From Ewingella americana (GTDB lineage: Bacteria; Pseudomonadota; Gammaproteobacteria; Enterobacterales; Enterobacteriaceae): DNA of 53,425 nucleotides. The number at the start of each line of letters is the position of its first letter. Within the stretch, counting starts at the first letter, position 1. The translations under genes were made by a program, and so were the position numbers. This document shows, in pieces, positions 16,898 through 26,753 of the stretch. Where the stretch lies: NCBI RefSeq assembly GCF_006438725.1, contig NZ_RCZD01000021.1, positions 1 through 53,425 of the forward strand. Reading direction: 5' to 3'. Under the pieces are notes generated by a model. The model did no database searches. It was not told where the DNA came from and saw only the letters and a program-made list of their open reading frames with translations.

Positions 16898-17950
16898 TCA
16901 GCGGTGCCCGTAAACGCGCGGTTGGGTGTAGTGGTCAATCAGCGGCACGGTAATGTTCGCCAGTAAGACGGCGAAAGCGATGCCGTCAGGATAACCGCCA
17001 TAAGTACGGATAAGCCACACCAGCAGGCCAATCAGTGCGCCGAACAGTAAACGGCCTTTCGGCGTGGTTGACGCTGTTACCGGATCGGTGGCGATAAAGA
17101 ACGCGCCGAGCATGGTCGCACCGGAGAACAGGCCAATCATCGGTGGCGGGTAGGCTTCTGGTGAGAGGCCCCAGGCCAGCGTGGCGCAGAAGGTCAGCAT
17201 CACTAACATACTGACCGGAATGTGCCAGCTGATGATTTTTTTCGCCATCAGGAACAGGCCACCGATGAGGAAACCGAGATTGATCCACTGCCAGCCCAGG
17301 CCTGCCAGGATCCCACTAAACAGCGGTTCGGCCAGCACCTGGTCGGCGCTGTGGCCGGAGCGCAACCCGGTTTTGAAGGCATCCAACGGCGTGGCCTGCG
17401 TGACACCATCGACATTCATCTGTAGCTGATAGGCGGTTAAATCCTGACTGTTATGGCCGGTAAAAATGGTCATCAGCGTATCAACAAAACTGACGTGGTG
17501 ATGTTGCAGTGCATCCGGCGGCAGCCAGGTGGTCATCTGTACCGGGAAGGAGATAAGCAATACCACATAACCGACCATTGCCGGGTTGAACGGGTTTTGG
17601 CCCAGACCGCCGTATAATTGTTTGGCGATCACAATGGCAAAGACTGTACCGATCACCACCATCCACCACGGCGCAAGTGGCGGCAGGCTGATGCCCAATA
17701 ACACTGCCGTCAGCAGTGCGGTGTTATCCCCCAGACGCTTTTGGACCGGCATTTTACGTAGCTGCAATACTGCGCCTTCGGTCAACAGCGCGATGACAAT
17801 GGCCAGCGCCAGCTGCACCAGCGTGCCGTAACCAAAAAACCACACCTGGGCCAGCAGGCCGGGAATACAGGCCAGAATCACCATCAGCATAATGGTGCTG
17901 GTGCTTTGGCGGTTATGGGTAAAAGGAGAACTCGCGATTCGAAAGGCCAT
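16898..17950 (-). CDS. rsxD: Rsx/Rnf complex subunit D (membrane flavoprotein)
   Basis: 350 aa, about nine membrane segments. The start [21 protein letters not shown] is typical. [16 protein letters not shown] and the periplasmic [13 protein letters not shown] segment are conserved; the latter holds the threonine that binds FMN covalently in RnfD. It begins one base after the rsxC stop, so it is tightly coupled. Confidence 0.96.
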   Translation of the reverse strand: MAFRIASSPFTHNRQSTSTIMLMVILACIPGLLAQVWFFGYGTLVQLALAIVIALLTEGAVLQLRKMPVQKRLGDNTALLTAVLLGISLPPLAPWWMVVIGTVFAIVIAKQLYGGLGQNPFNPAMVGYVVLLISFPVQMTTWLPPDALQHHHVSFVDTLMTIFTGHNSQDLTAYQLQMNVDGVTQATPLDAFKTGLRSGHSADQVLAEPLFSGILAGLGWQWINLGFLIGGLFLMAKKIISWHIPVSMLVMLTFCATLAWGLSPEAYPPPMIGLFSGATMLGAFFIATDPVTASTTPKGRLLFGALIGLLVWLIRTYGGYPDGIAFAVLLANITVPLIDHYTQPRVYGHR

Positions 17951-19942
17951 TTATTCCTCGTTCGACATGGTCTGAGCAGCGGCTTTACGCGCCTTAACCC
18001 GGGCGATCGCAGCAGCCACTGCGGCTTTGCGTGGATCGCTTTCTTGTTGTGTTGGTTCTGATGTCATTTCCTCAGACGTCTCTTCCTGCGCGGCAGCCTT
18101 TTTGGCTTTCGCGCGGGCAATGGCCGCTGCCACAGCGGCTTTACGTTTATCGTCGGCAGACGGTTGAGCCGGTGACGGTGTCACAGATAGGGTGCTGTCG
18201 GTGGCTTCCACCACCAGGCCGGTATTCCCGGCTTTTTTGGCTTTCACGCGGGCAATGGCTGCTGCCACGGCGGCCTTGCGGGCGCTGTCATCGTCAGTTT
18301 CAACCGGTGCCGATGGTGTGGTGACCGGCTCAGCAGCCACCGGGATTTCCTGAGTCGCGGCAGCTTTTTTGGCTTTGGCACGCGCAATAGCCGCGGCCAG
18401 CGCCGCCTGACGCGGATCGACTTCGGCGGTAGCAGCCTCAACGATTTCTACTTTCTCAAGCGGTGGTGTATCAAGCTTCACCGCTGATTTTTGGTGTTTC
18501 TCTTCGCGGGCCAGCTTCTCGCGTTCCATTCGCGCCTGTTTGGCTTCGAAACGGGCTTTAGCCTCGGTGGCTTTGGCGGTTTCTAAATCCACGGCGCGGA
18601 TCTCGGCTTTCTCCTGGCGGTAATATTGCACCAGCGGGATATTGCTTGGGCAGACGTAGGCGCAGGCACCGCATTCGATACAGTCAAACAGATTATGATT
18701 GCGCGCCTTCTCATGTTCCTGACCCCGGCTGAACCAGTAGAGCTGTTGCGGCAGTAAACCGGCCGGACAGGCATCCGCACACAGGCTGCAACGGATACAA
18801 GCTTCTTCGGGTTCCTGCTGGCCCATTTCGCTTTCTGAAGGCGCCAGCAGGCAGTTGGAGATTTTCACTACCGGCACATTGAGTGAAGGCAGGGTGAAGC
18901 CCATCAGCGGGCCGCCCATGATCACCATCTTCTGCGTACCCTGCGGGCGCAGCGCGCCTTCGGTCATCAGGTCAGCAATTGGCGTGCCGAGACGCGCCCA
19001 GACGTTGCCCGGTTTGCCCATCGCTTCGCCAGTCAGCGTCACCACGCGTTCAATCAGCGGCTCGCCGTCGATAATTGCGCGTTTAATGGCAAACACCGTA
19101 CCGACGTTTTGCATTAAGACGCCAATGTGCGACGAGTGATGGCCTTTCGGCACTTCGAGACCGGTCAGGATTTTGGTCAACTGCTTGGCCCCACCGGACG
19201 GGTATTTGGTCGGCACCACCCGCAGTTCAATGGTGACGCCGTCAGCTTGTTCGGCGTTGATAGCCTGTTTCAGCGCACGGATAGCGTCAGGTTTGTTGTC
19301 TTCAATGCCGATAATCACCCGCTCAGGCCGGAGCATATGGCAAAGAATGCGCGTGCCTTCGAGGATTTCCCCGGCGTGTTCCTGCATCAGCCGGTCATCG
19401 GCGGTGATGTAAGGCTCGCATTCGGCGGCGTTGAGGATCAGCGTGCGGGTGGAAGTCAGACCGCCCTGAAGTTTGCTGGCCGTCGGGAACCCGGCGCCGC
19501 CAAGACCTGCAATACCGGCCTGATGAATCCGCGCGTTGAGCTCTGCCGCGTCAAGTTGACGATAATCTGTGACAACGTCACGATCAACCCAGCGATCTTC
19601 ACCGTCGGCATGAATCAGGACACACAGCTCTTTCAGACCGGACGGATGCGCGGTGATATGCGGCTCAATGGCGGTGATTATGCCGGAGGTCGGGGCATGA
19701 ACCGGCACGGTGCGGCCACGACCCGTAGTCAGCGGCTGGCCTTTTAATACCCGATCACCGGATTTCAAACACAGCTCGCCTTCGGGGCCGAGATGCTGCT
19801 GAAGAGGAATAATAAAGCGCTCAGATAATGGCACACGGCGCAGCGGCACGTGGCTCGACTGGGTCTTCATTTCGGGCGGATGAATGCCGCCGTCGAAGTC
19901 CCACAGTTTGTCTTTCTTGAGTGCGGAAAACAGATTAAACAT
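17951..19942 (-). CDS. rsxC: Rsx/Rnf complex subunit C (iron-sulfur, NADH-side)
   Basis: 663 aa from the ATG at 19942 (protein [26 protein letters not shown]). The upstream in-frame extension lies inside rsxB and is rejected. Domains: Nqo1-like flavin/NADH-binding core with [13 protein letters not shown], and two ferredoxin-type clusters [12 protein letters not shown] and [12 protein letters not shown] around residues 375-420. The tail is a lysine/alanine-rich region with four copies of a unit resembling [18 protein letters not shown]. Such repeats vary in number between enterobacteria. Confidence 0.95.
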   Translation of the reverse strand: MFNLFSALKKDKLWDFDGGIHPPEMKTQSSHVPLRRVPLSERFIIPLQQHLGPEGELCLKSGDRVLKGQPLTTGRGRTVPVHAPTSGIITAIEPHITAHPSGLKELCVLIHADGEDRWVDRDVVTDYRQLDAAELNARIHQAGIAGLGGAGFPTASKLQGGLTSTRTLILNAAECEPYITADDRLMQEHAGEILEGTRILCHMLRPERVIIGIEDNKPDAIRALKQAINAEQADGVTIELRVVPTKYPSGGAKQLTKILTGLEVPKGHHSSHIGVLMQNVGTVFAIKRAIIDGEPLIERVVTLTGEAMGKPGNVWARLGTPIADLMTEGALRPQGTQKMVIMGGPLMGFTLPSLNVPVVKISNCLLAPSESEMGQQEPEEACIRCSLCADACPAGLLPQQLYWFSRGQEHEKARNHNLFDCIECGACAYVCPSNIPLVQYYRQEKAEIRAVDLETAKATEAKARFEAKQARMEREKLAREEKHQKSAVKLDTPPLEKVEIVEAATAEVDPRQAALAAAIARAKAKKAAATQEIPVAAEPVTTPSAPVETDDDSARKAAVAAAIARVKAKKAGNTGLVVEATDSTLSVTPSPAQPSADDKRKAAVAAAIARAKAKKAAAQEETSEEMTSEPTQQESDPRKAAVAAAIARVKARKAAAQTMSNEE

Positions 19943-19952
19943 GGCGTTGCGC

Positions 19953-20519
19953 TTACTCCGCATGAATGACTTGCACCGGAATGGATTGCATATCCCACTT
20001 CCAGTTTGCGGTGGTGGTTTTAATCGGCAGCATTTCAATGCAGTCGGTTGGACAGGGGGCGACACACAGGTCGCAGCCGGTGCATAAATCGGTGATCACG
20101 GTATGTACCGCGCGGGTGGCACCCACGATGGCATCCACCGGGCAGGCCTGAATACATTTGGTGCAGCCGATGCAGTTACTTTCATCGATATAGGCCACGG
20201 TGCGAACGGGCACAGCTGCCGCGACGTCATCGCCGAGCGGTTGCGGTTCAACGTTGAGCAGCGCGGCGAGTTTGAGCATCACCGCTTCGCCACCGGGCAC
20301 ACATTTATTGATGCTATCGCCATTGGCGACCGCTTCGGCGTAGGGTTTACAGCCAGGGTAACCGCACTGCGCGCACTGGCTTTGCGGCAGGATATCGTCA
20401 ATCTGATCGACAACAGGATTGCCTTCAACGGCAAAGCGGCGCGACGCATAGCCCAGCAGCAGCCCGAAGACCAGTGCCAGTGCCGTCAGCGCACCAATCG
20501 CAACCCACAGTTCAAACAT
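19953..20519 (-). CDS. rsxB: Rsx/Rnf complex subunit B (ferredoxin-like)
   Basis: 188 aa. An N-terminal membrane anchor ([15 protein letters not shown]) is followed by a four-cysteine Fe-S motif ([15 protein letters not shown]) and two [4Fe-4S] ferredoxin motifs, [12 protein letters not shown] and [12 protein letters not shown]. It transfers electrons between RsxC and the membrane flavins. The ATG overlaps the rsxA stop codon by one base. Confidence 0.96.
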   Translation of the reverse strand: MFELWVAIGALTALALVFGLLLGYASRRFAVEGNPVVDQIDDILPQSQCAQCGYPGCKPYAEAVANGDSINKCVPGGEAVMLKLAALLNVEPQPLGDDVAAAVPVRTVAYIDESNCIGCTKCIQACPVDAIVGATRAVHTVITDLCTGCDLCVAPCPTDCIEMLPIKTTTANWKWDMQSIPVQVIHAE

Positions 20520-21100
20520 TAGAATTTCACCAAACCGGTAAAGCCCATAAAGGCCAGAGACATCAGGCCCGCAGTGACCAGCGCAATTGACGACCCTTTA
20601 AACGGTGCAGGCACATCCGCCACCACCAGGCGTTCGCGGATAGCCGCAAACAGCACCATCACCAGCGAGAAACCGAGCGACGCGGCAAAGCCATACAGCG
20701 CGGACTGCATGAAATTGTGGGCCTGATTGATGTTGAGCAGCGCCACGCCAAGCACCGCGCAGTTGGTGGTGATTAGCGGCAGAAAGATACCCAGCAGGCG
20801 ATAAAGTGACGGGCTGGTTTTGCGCACCACCATCTCGGTGAACTGCACGACAACGGCGATGACCAGAATAAAGGCCATGGTGCGCAGGTAAACCAGACCC
20901 AGCGGCATCAGGACGAAAGTGTTTACAATCCACGAGCAGATATTCGACAACGTAATGACGAATGTAGTGGCTAATCCCATGCCAATGGCGGATTCGAGTT
21001 TTTTGGATACGCCCATAAACGGACATAAACCGAGAAACTTAACCAAAACAAAATTGTTCACCAGCACGGTGCCGACGAACAGTAACAGGTAAGAAGTCAT
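20519..21100 (-). CDS. rsxA: Rsx/Rnf complex subunit A
   Basis: 193 aa, the standard length. Six membrane segments; the start [34 protein letters not shown] is characteristic of RnfA/RsxA, and the half-membrane cysteine in FLGLCPF binds an Fe-S centre shared with RsxE in recent structures. It is the first gene of rsxABCDGE-nth. The promoter must lie in 21101-21213 or be shared with ydgK. Confidence 0.97.
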   Translation of the reverse strand: MTSYLLLFVGTVLVNNFVLVKFLGLCPFMGVSKKLESAIGMGLATTFVITLSNICSWIVNTFVLMPLGLVYLRTMAFILVIAVVVQFTEMVVRKTSPSLYRLLGIFLPLITTNCAVLGVALLNINQAHNFMQSALYGFAASLGFSLVMVLFAAIRERLVVADVPAPFKGSSIALVTAGLMSLAFMGFTGLVKF

Positions 21101-21163
21101 GACATTGCCTGAAGATAACGGGAAATAAATCAGCGCCTGACCGTGCAGATCAGAAGCTACAAC

Positions 21164-21185
21164 CGCTTATTATCTTAAATAAGCG
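21164..21185. promoter_or_regulatory. Inverted repeat between ydgK and rsxA
   Basis: CGCTTATT-ATCTTA-AATAAGCG is a perfect 8-bp inverted repeat about 65 bp upstream of rsxA. It could be a regulator site or a weak hairpin. It does not resemble a SoxR box. The role is unknown. Confidence 0.4.
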
Positions 21186-21213
21186 CCCCGGGGACAACGG
21201 GGTAACCACAGGG

Positions 21214-21669
21214 TTATTCGGTAAAGGTCTCTTTCACCCGGCGCGAACGTTTGAAATAAGGTACCAGCAGGGCCGCGGCCAGTAGCGCTAATAACAAATT
21301 ACGCACGGCCATATCGTCATTAATCGGTGAAAAGGCGAAGGCTTTTACAGCCAGCAGCACGGTACACAATAACCAGATGATGAACATCTTCGGCACGTAT
21401 CGGCTGCGTTTGCAGAACTGCCACAGCAGCGCAACAGTAAAAGCCCCCATCGCCAGCGTCGTCACGACCGAGAAATACCACTGCAGGGTAAATGCCTGCG
21501 AGTTGGTCAGCAGATAATCCCGCGATTCCGGCATAAACAGCGCCAGTGAAAACAGGACCAGCATTAGCGCGACACTCATCAGCGTAACAATCAGGTACGC
21601 CATCGGTGCCAGTAACCAGCCACCAATACGTTTGTAGCTTTTATCCGGGGAGATCGGTTGTTGAGACAT
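21214..21669 (-). CDS. ydgK: DUF2569 inner-membrane protein YdgK
   Basis: 151 aa with four membrane segments after the N-terminal KRIGGWLLAPMAYLI, the signature of DUF2569. It stands directly upstream of rsxA, as ydgK does in E. coli. The function is not known. The longer gap and the palindrome before rsxA suggest it may be transcribed separately or with the rsx operon. Confidence 0.88.
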   Translation of the reverse strand: MSQQPISPDKSYKRIGGWLLAPMAYLIVTLMSVALMLVLFSLALFMPESRDYLLTNSQAFTLQWYFSVVTTLAMGAFTVALLWQFCKRSRYVPKMFIIWLLCTVLLAVKAFAFSPINDDMAVRNLLLALLAAALLVPYFKRSRRVKETFTE

Positions 21670-21859
21670 AATCAGCCTTCGCTTTAATACAGAATAGTTG
21701 CAGGTCTTATCCCGAACATCAGGGAAAGCCCGTCTTATAAGGCGCAGAAGTTTACCCTGAGATGCCGGGAGGCTCTATCGTATTCATGTGATTGATGAGA
21801 TGAGCGGGATTGGATTTTTTTTGGTTAACGGGCGCAGTTGGCTGCGCCCGCTGAACGGG

Positions 21860-23224
21860 TTAATGCAGGGGGATAAAGATTTGTGTGGCGACCACCACCA
21901 CAATCAGGCCCACCAGTACCGGAACGGAGGTGCGTTTAACGACTTCAAACGGAGAGATTTTTGCCATACCTGCCACGGCGACAATCACGCCGGAGACCGG
22001 GGAAATAGTGCGGCCAAGGTTGGAGGCCTGCAACATAGGGATCACCAGATATTCCGGGTTAATGCCCATTTTACTCGCCAGTTTTGGAATGAGTTCCACG
22101 AAAGCGTAGAACGACGCATTGCCGGAGCCGGTCGTCATGGCGGCCAATACGGTGATGGTCACCAGTACCAGCATCATCACGATGCTGCCGGACCCGACGT
22201 TTTGCGCCAAACCAATCAGGCTGCTGATAAACCCTACGGTACTGAGGCCCTGAGCAAAGACGCCCGCCGCCACCAGCAGCATGACCACGTTGGCGAAGGC
22301 GTCCGCCATGCCACGGTAAGCCACATCCAGACCCGCGAATACTGCTTTACCGTTGCGGTTGCGGAACGTTTCGATCACTGCAGTCAGGACCATACAGATC
22401 ACCAAAATGGTGATGATGTGCAGGTTAGGACCCCATTTCCCGTCAAAAATCAGTACGCCGACAATCGGTGTAAACGGAAGAATGGCGTAATACCACGGCG
22501 CATTGGTTTCAACCGGGGTGGTTTCGGTTTCTTCAATCACCACCGGGTTGCCTGCTTCGCGTTTGTCGAGATATCGCTGCCAGAAGAAGTGCGCGATGGC
22601 CATAGAGACGATGGCGGCGATGGAGATTGGCAGGGTAGCTTTAAAGGCAAAATCCACCAGTGACATATTGGAAGCCTGCGCGGCCAGCACGACGTCACCG
22701 GAGGTTGGGGACAAAATAATGGCCGCCGGAGAGGCACAAATGGCCGCCGCTGCACCCCGGCTGATGCCGACATTGACCATAATTGGGAACAGCGTCGCCA
22801 TCAGCAGCACGCCCAGACCTGTTGCTGAAGAGACCGCCAGCGACATCAGGCAGGCCAAAATATAAGCGGCAACCATCAGTACATAAGGAGAGTTGATCAT
22901 CTGTAGCGGACGCGAAGCCAGTCTCACGACCACATCATTAGCGCCAATATGCGTCATGTAGGCCGCAAAACCACACAGCATCATGATCATCATGCCGAGA
23001 TCGCCGCCACGGCTCATCAGCAGGATTTTCACGTACTCGACGATATCGGTGGCATTCCAGCCGGTCGATTTCGCGCTCTCTGGTAATACGTTGTTACCCA
23101 TCAATGCGCTGATGATCAGCAACAGTAAGCCGCCCACCATCAACACACCGGTCGGCGAATAGCCTTTGATGATGTAGCGGCCCACCGCGACGGTCACCAC
23201 CAGTCCTATCAGTAAATCCCACAT
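21860..23224 (-). CDS. dcuC: Anaerobic C4-dicarboxylate transporter DcuC
   Basis: 454 aa from the ATG at 23224 (E. coli 461); an upstream frame to 23275 is less likely. About 12 membrane segments. Large stretches match DcuC almost word for word, for example RGGDLGMMIMMLCGFAAYM, SSATGLGVLLMATLFP, SPAAIILSPTSGDVV and SNLGRTISPVSGV. DcuC exports succinate during fermentation. A GGGCGCAG/CTGCGCCC hairpin (21833-21852) lies 8 bp after the stop but lacks a T-run in this direction. Confidence 0.93.
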   Translation of the reverse strand: MWDLLIGLVVTVAVGRYIIKGYSPTGVLMVGGLLLLIISALMGNNVLPESAKSTGWNATDIVEYVKILLMSRGGDLGMMIMMLCGFAAYMTHIGANDVVVRLASRPLQMINSPYVLMVAAYILACLMSLAVSSATGLGVLLMATLFPIMVNVGISRGAAAAICASPAAIILSPTSGDVVLAAQASNMSLVDFAFKATLPISIAAIVSMAIAHFFWQRYLDKREAGNPVVIEETETTPVETNAPWYYAILPFTPIVGVLIFDGKWGPNLHIITILVICMVLTAVIETFRNRNGKAVFAGLDVAYRGMADAFANVVMLLVAAGVFAQGLSTVGFISSLIGLAQNVGSGSIVMMLVLVTITVLAAMTTGSGNASFYAFVELIPKLASKMGINPEYLVIPMLQASNLGRTISPVSGVIVAVAGMAKISPFEVVKRTSVPVLVGLIVVVVATQIFIPLH

Positions 23225-23295
23225 AGTTTGAGTTCCCAGAAATTGTATAAAAATACAAAGGCGGGCACTGTGCACAATGAGAGGGTCAAGCGTCT

Positions 23296-23309
23296 ATGAC
23301 GTTTATCAA
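23296..23309. promoter_or_regulatory. FNR-like half-palindrome upstream of dcuC
   Basis: On the minus strand it reads TTGAT-AAAC-GTCAT, one perfect and one imperfect FNR half-site (consensus TTGAT-N4-ATCAA), about 75 bp before the dcuC start. E. coli dcuC is activated by FNR, which makes this a plausible site; the exact promoter elements are not clear. Confidence 0.35.
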
Positions 23310-23414
23310 TGAATTGTTGGTGAGTTATTGAGTGGAGTACTAAATGTGAACTCGGAGTCGCTTTTGAAAAAATGTCAGCCACGACCCAGGAAGAGAAGGT
23401 AAACCGCGTTGAGT

Positions 23415-24242
23415 TTAACGCCCATAAACCCTAACACCCCATTGCAACATCCCCTCCAGCATCGGGCGCAGCAGAGTTTGCAACTGCGCTGCTTTATCCG
23501 CGATAAACCCGAAAGGTTCACACTCTTCCATGTAATTACACTGCGCCAACTCCAGCTGAACGGCGTGTTGATGCTGATCCGGCTGGCCATAGGCCCGGGT
23601 AATATAGCCGCCTTTAAAGCGTCCATTGAGAACATGGCTGAATTGCGACTGTTGCTTGCATATCGCTTCAAGGGTTTGGCTCAATGCTGGCGCGCAGCTT
23701 GCGCCACTGTAGGTGCCGAGATTCAAGTCTGGCAGTTTCCCCTCGAATAAACGGGGGATCACCGAGGCGATTGAGTGGGCATCAAACAACAGCGCATAAC
23801 CGTACTGCTGCTTAATACGCGCCAGTTCGGCGGCAATTTTCTGATGATACGGTTGCCATATTTGCTCCAGATAGCGCTGGCGGCTTGCTTCATCCGGTTG
23901 ATGTCCGGCTTTGAACGTCGGACGCCCGTCGAACAGGGTGTCGGGGAACAGGCCGGTGGTGGCGGTAGAATAGAGCGGTTGATCGTCTGACGGGCGGTTA
24001 AGGTCAATTACCAAGCGCGAATACTGGCCGACCACCATATTCGCGCCTATCTCGCGGGCAAAATCATACAGCCGGGGAATATGCCAGTCGGTGTCTGACA
24101 GCGGTAGTGCGTCGTCGCTCAGACCACTGGCGACCTCAGGCGTCAGCCGCGTACCGGCGTGTGGAATGCTGATTAATAACGGGCTGTTGCCCGCAGTGAA
24201 ATGATAGGGTTCGGTAATGATGGGATTCGAATGCAGGCTCAT
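23415..24242 (-). CDS. hutG: N-formylglutamate deformylase
   Basis: 275 aa from the ATG at 24242, which overlaps the hutI stop by 4 nt. It hydrolyses N-formylglutamate to glutamate and formate, the last step of the HutF branch of histidine degradation. The family pattern is clear: [15 protein letters not shown] at the N-terminus, [44 protein letters not shown] and [14 protein letters not shown], which provide the metal and substrate ligands. It is the second gene of hutIG. This is the Pseudomonas-type HutG, not the formiminoglutamase given the same symbol in Klebsiella. Confidence 0.92.
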   Translation of the reverse strand: MSLHSNPIITEPYHFTAGNSPLLISIPHAGTRLTPEVASGLSDDALPLSDTDWHIPRLYDFAREIGANMVVGQYSRLVIDLNRPSDDQPLYSTATTGLFPDTLFDGRPTFKAGHQPDEASRQRYLEQIWQPYHQKIAAELARIKQQYGYALLFDAHSIASVIPRLFEGKLPDLNLGTYSGASCAPALSQTLEAICKQQSQFSHVLNGRFKGGYITRAYGQPDQHQHAVQLELAQCNYMEECEPFGFIADKAAQLQTLLRPMLEGMLQWGVRVYGR

Positions 24243-25501
24243 GCGCAGGTAGCTCCTCTGATATGTCCTTGATAAATCACGGTGCAGGGCAGTTGTCCGC
24301 CCAACCAATAAACCAGTTCCGCCGGGCGCGCCAGTGGCCAGTGGACGAAATCTGCCGCTTTTCCCACTTCCAGTGTCCCATGAGAATTTTGCAAACCCAG
24401 AGCACGTGCGCCGTGGCAGGTGACGCCAGCCAGCGCTTCCTCGGGAGTCATGTGAAATAGCGTGCAGGCCATGTTCAGCATCAGTCGTAGAGAGAGCACC
24501 GGTGACGTGCCGGGGTTGGCATCGCTGGCAATTGCGATAGGGACGCCATACTGGCGAAATAACGCTACCGGCGGTGTCTGCGTTTCACGCAATAAATAAT
24601 AGGCTCCGGGCAGTAACACGGCGGTGGTTCCTGCAGCCGCCATGGCTTTCACATCCTCTTCGGTGGCGTATTCGAGGTGATCGGCGGAAAGGGCGGAATA
24701 ACGTGCCGCAAGCTGGCTGCCGTGCAGGGAAGAGAGCTGCTCGGCGTGCAGTTTTACCGGTAACCCGAGGCTGACGGCGCGTTTAAATACCTGTTCAACC
24801 TGGGCCGGAGAAAAGGCCAGATGCTCGCAGAAAGCATCCACGGCATCTGCCAGATTTTCTGCTGCCACCTGCGGCAGCAATACGTCACAAATGTGCTGGA
24901 TATATTCATCCGCCCGGCCTTTGAACTCAGGGGGCAAGGCATGTGCAGCCAGACAGGTAGATTTCACCCTGACTGGCATACTTTGTGCCAGCTCACGGAT
25001 CACCCGCAGCATTTTCAGTTCGCTCTCGTCACTCAGCCCGTAACCCGATTTGATCTCGACACAGGTCACGCCCTCGGCCAGAAGGGGCATCAGCCTGAAA
25101 CGTGCCTGCTCAAACAACTGTTGATGGCTGGCCTTACGCGTAGCATTCACGGTCGATAAGATCCCGCCACCCTGAGCTGCAATCTCGGCATAACTGACGC
25201 CGTTCAGGCGTTGCTCGAACTCAGCACTGCGATCACCACCAAAAACCAGATGGGTATGGCAGTCGACAAAGCCAGGGGTAACGATACCACCATCGAAGTC
25301 ATGGCGGACTGCAGTGACAAAATCAGGACTGTTTTCCTCGGTACCCAGCCAGATAATCTGGCCATCCTTAACGGCTAACACCCCGTTTTCAATGATGTTA
25401 TAACGGCCATCCTGCATGGTGACTAGCGACGAACCGGTCCACAGGCTGTCGCAAATTACCGTGCCTGAGGCGGGTATATTGGGGGCGTTCAATGACGACA
25501 T
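24239..25501 (-). CDS. hutI: Imidazolonepropionase
   Basis: 420 aa from the ATG at 25501 (CAGGAG upstream). Amidohydrolase-fold enzyme that opens the imidazolone ring to give formiminoglutamate. [13 protein letters not shown] carries the HxH metal motif, VEIKSGYGL is conserved in HutI, and [14 protein letters not shown] and [11 protein letters not shown] supply further ligands. The upstream frame extension to 25537 overlaps the HutC operator and is rejected. It is the first gene of the hutIG unit. Confidence 0.95.
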   Translation of the reverse strand: MSSLNAPNIPASGTVICDSLWTGSSLVTMQDGRYNIIENGVLAVKDGQIIWLGTEENSPDFVTAVRHDFDGGIVTPGFVDCHTHLVFGGDRSAEFEQRLNGVSYAEIAAQGGGILSTVNATRKASHQQLFEQARFRLMPLLAEGVTCVEIKSGYGLSDESELKMLRVIRELAQSMPVRVKSTCLAAHALPPEFKGRADEYIQHICDVLLPQVAAENLADAVDAFCEHLAFSPAQVEQVFKRAVSLGLPVKLHAEQLSSLHGSQLAARYSALSADHLEYATEEDVKAMAAAGTTAVLLPGAYYLLRETQTPPVALFRQYGVPIAIASDANPGTSPVLSLRLMLNMACTLFHMTPEEALAGVTCHGARALGLQNSHGTLEVGKAADFVHWPLARPAELVYWLGGQLPCTVIYQGHIRGATCA

Positions 25502-25524
25502 GCAAAACTCCTGACTGTTCTTGT

Positions 25525-25538
25525 CTTGTATAGACAAC
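25525..25538. promoter_or_regulatory. HutC operator before hutIG
   Basis: CTTGTATAGACAAC, a near-palindrome 24 bp upstream of the hutI start. The core TGTATAGACAA recurs before hutF and before hutH, which makes a shared HutC site very likely. Confidence 0.75.
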
Positions 25539-25680
25539 TACATTCAAGCTAACGCATTCACCAAAAAGCGGCAAGGGATGGGCGGGGCGTATTTTTCGTA
25601 TTTCGAGGTGCATTCCAAAATTGAAGGGCGGCATTAGACGGCGGGGCTGTTTATAAATACAGTGTTTTCGTCAAGAATAA

Positions 25681-25701
25681 GCAGGCTGTGAGTCAGCCTG
25701 C
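25681..25701 (-). terminator. Terminator-like hairpin after hutC
   Basis: GCAGGCTG-ACTCA-CAGCCTGC (minus strand) is a perfect 8-bp stem 16 bp after the hutC stop, followed by the T-rich TTATTCTT. It probably separates hutC from hutIG. Confidence 0.6.
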
Positions 25702-25716
25702 AAAGGGGGCAACGAC

Positions 25717-26502
25717 TCAGCCGTGGCTGGTAAAGCGGCCAAACAGCTGGTAGCGGGAGCCGGGGTAGACCAGACGTGCGGACGTGACCACGCGGTTACC
25801 GCTCCAGGTACGGCGATGAATAAGGAGGCAAGGCTCATGTTCTTTCAACTGCAACAACTGACGCTGTGTGTCGCTGGCGCTGATGGCTTCGACGCGATGC
25901 TCCCCGGCAGTCAGCGGAGCAATCCTCATCAGATAAGCATAGGGCGTTGCACTGTTCATAACCTGCTGCAAATAATCGGGTGCGGTTGCCGGGTTCACAA
26001 AACGATCTTCAATTTGTACCGGCACATCATTCTCAAAGTGAACGATTTGCGAATAAAACAGCGTGTCACCGGGTTTTATACCCAGCTGCAGCGCCTGCTC
26101 GGCATCGGCAACCTGGGCTTCACAGGCCAGTATCTGGCTACTGTGGCGATGCCCGCGCCGGGCAATTTCATCGGCAATATTATGCACTTCGAGCATCGGC
26201 GTATAGGCCTTGGCCTCAGCAACAAAGGTACCGACGCCCTGCATCCTGATCAGAAAACCCTCACTGGTCAACTCACGCAGCGCGCGGTTAATGGTCATGC
26301 GGCTGACACCCAGTTCGTTGACCAGTTCGCTTTCCGACGGCACACGTTGATGAGGCTGCCAGATACCGCTGCGAATTTGCCCGATAATCGCCTGTTTTAC
26401 GCGCTGGTATATCGGCGCGGGGGCATCACTCATGGCGGCAGCCAGTTCCGACAACGTTTGTTGGGAAACGCCCTGTTGGGAGAACGGCGTTGATTCAGAC
26501 AT
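25717..26502 (-). CDS. hutC: Histidine utilization repressor (GntR/HutC family)
   Basis: 261 aa. The N-terminal GntR winged helix (IYQRVKQAIIGQIRSGIWQPHQRVPSESELVNELGVSRMTINRAL, residues about 32-80) is followed by a UTRA ligand domain with RGHRHSSQILACE and LIHRRTWSGNRVVTSARLVYPGSRYQL, typical of HutC. It binds urocanate and releases the hut operators. It is divergent from hutF, and the operator at 26663 lies between them, so it may also autoregulate. Confidence 0.92.
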   Translation of the reverse strand: MSESTPFSQQGVSQQTLSELAAAMSDAPAPIYQRVKQAIIGQIRSGIWQPHQRVPSESELVNELGVSRMTINRALRELTSEGFLIRMQGVGTFVAEAKAYTPMLEVHNIADEIARRGHRHSSQILACEAQVADAEQALQLGIKPGDTLFYSQIVHFENDVPVQIEDRFVNPATAPDYLQQVMNSATPYAYLMRIAPLTAGEHRVEAISASDTQRQLLQLKEHEPCLLIHRRTWSGNRVVTSARLVYPGSRYQLFGRFTSHG

Positions 26503-26662
26503 GTCACTACCTCAGTGGAAAAGCCTGCCAGGCTCAAGACGTTAAAGTGTAATAAATAATGCCGAACAAACGAAGGTTTACGTTATTTCGGTGCGTGATA
26601 AGAACCGTTTTTATTAAAAAAAACACCGTAGTCAGTTTACAGTTCCTTTTGGTGTATGTATA

Positions 26663-26674
26663 TGTATAGACAAG
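26663..26674. promoter_or_regulatory. HutC operator in the hutC-hutF intergenic region
   Basis: TGTATAGACAAG, identical in its core to the sites before hutI and hutH (there on the opposite strand). It lies 80 bp before the hutF start and could serve both divergent promoters. Confidence 0.72.
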
Positions 26675-26753
26675 TGACCTAAGCGTTTCACAATTGTTTC
26701 CTGAAAATAACTGTTGTGATCTTCCCTGCTAACCCGCATTCAGGACCGTCTTA

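Noticed and set aside
21833-21852. dcuC intrinsic terminator (GGGCGCAG/CTGCGCCC)
   Set aside because: In the dcuC direction the stem is followed by GTTAACC and then A residues; the T-run is on the wrong side for this gene.
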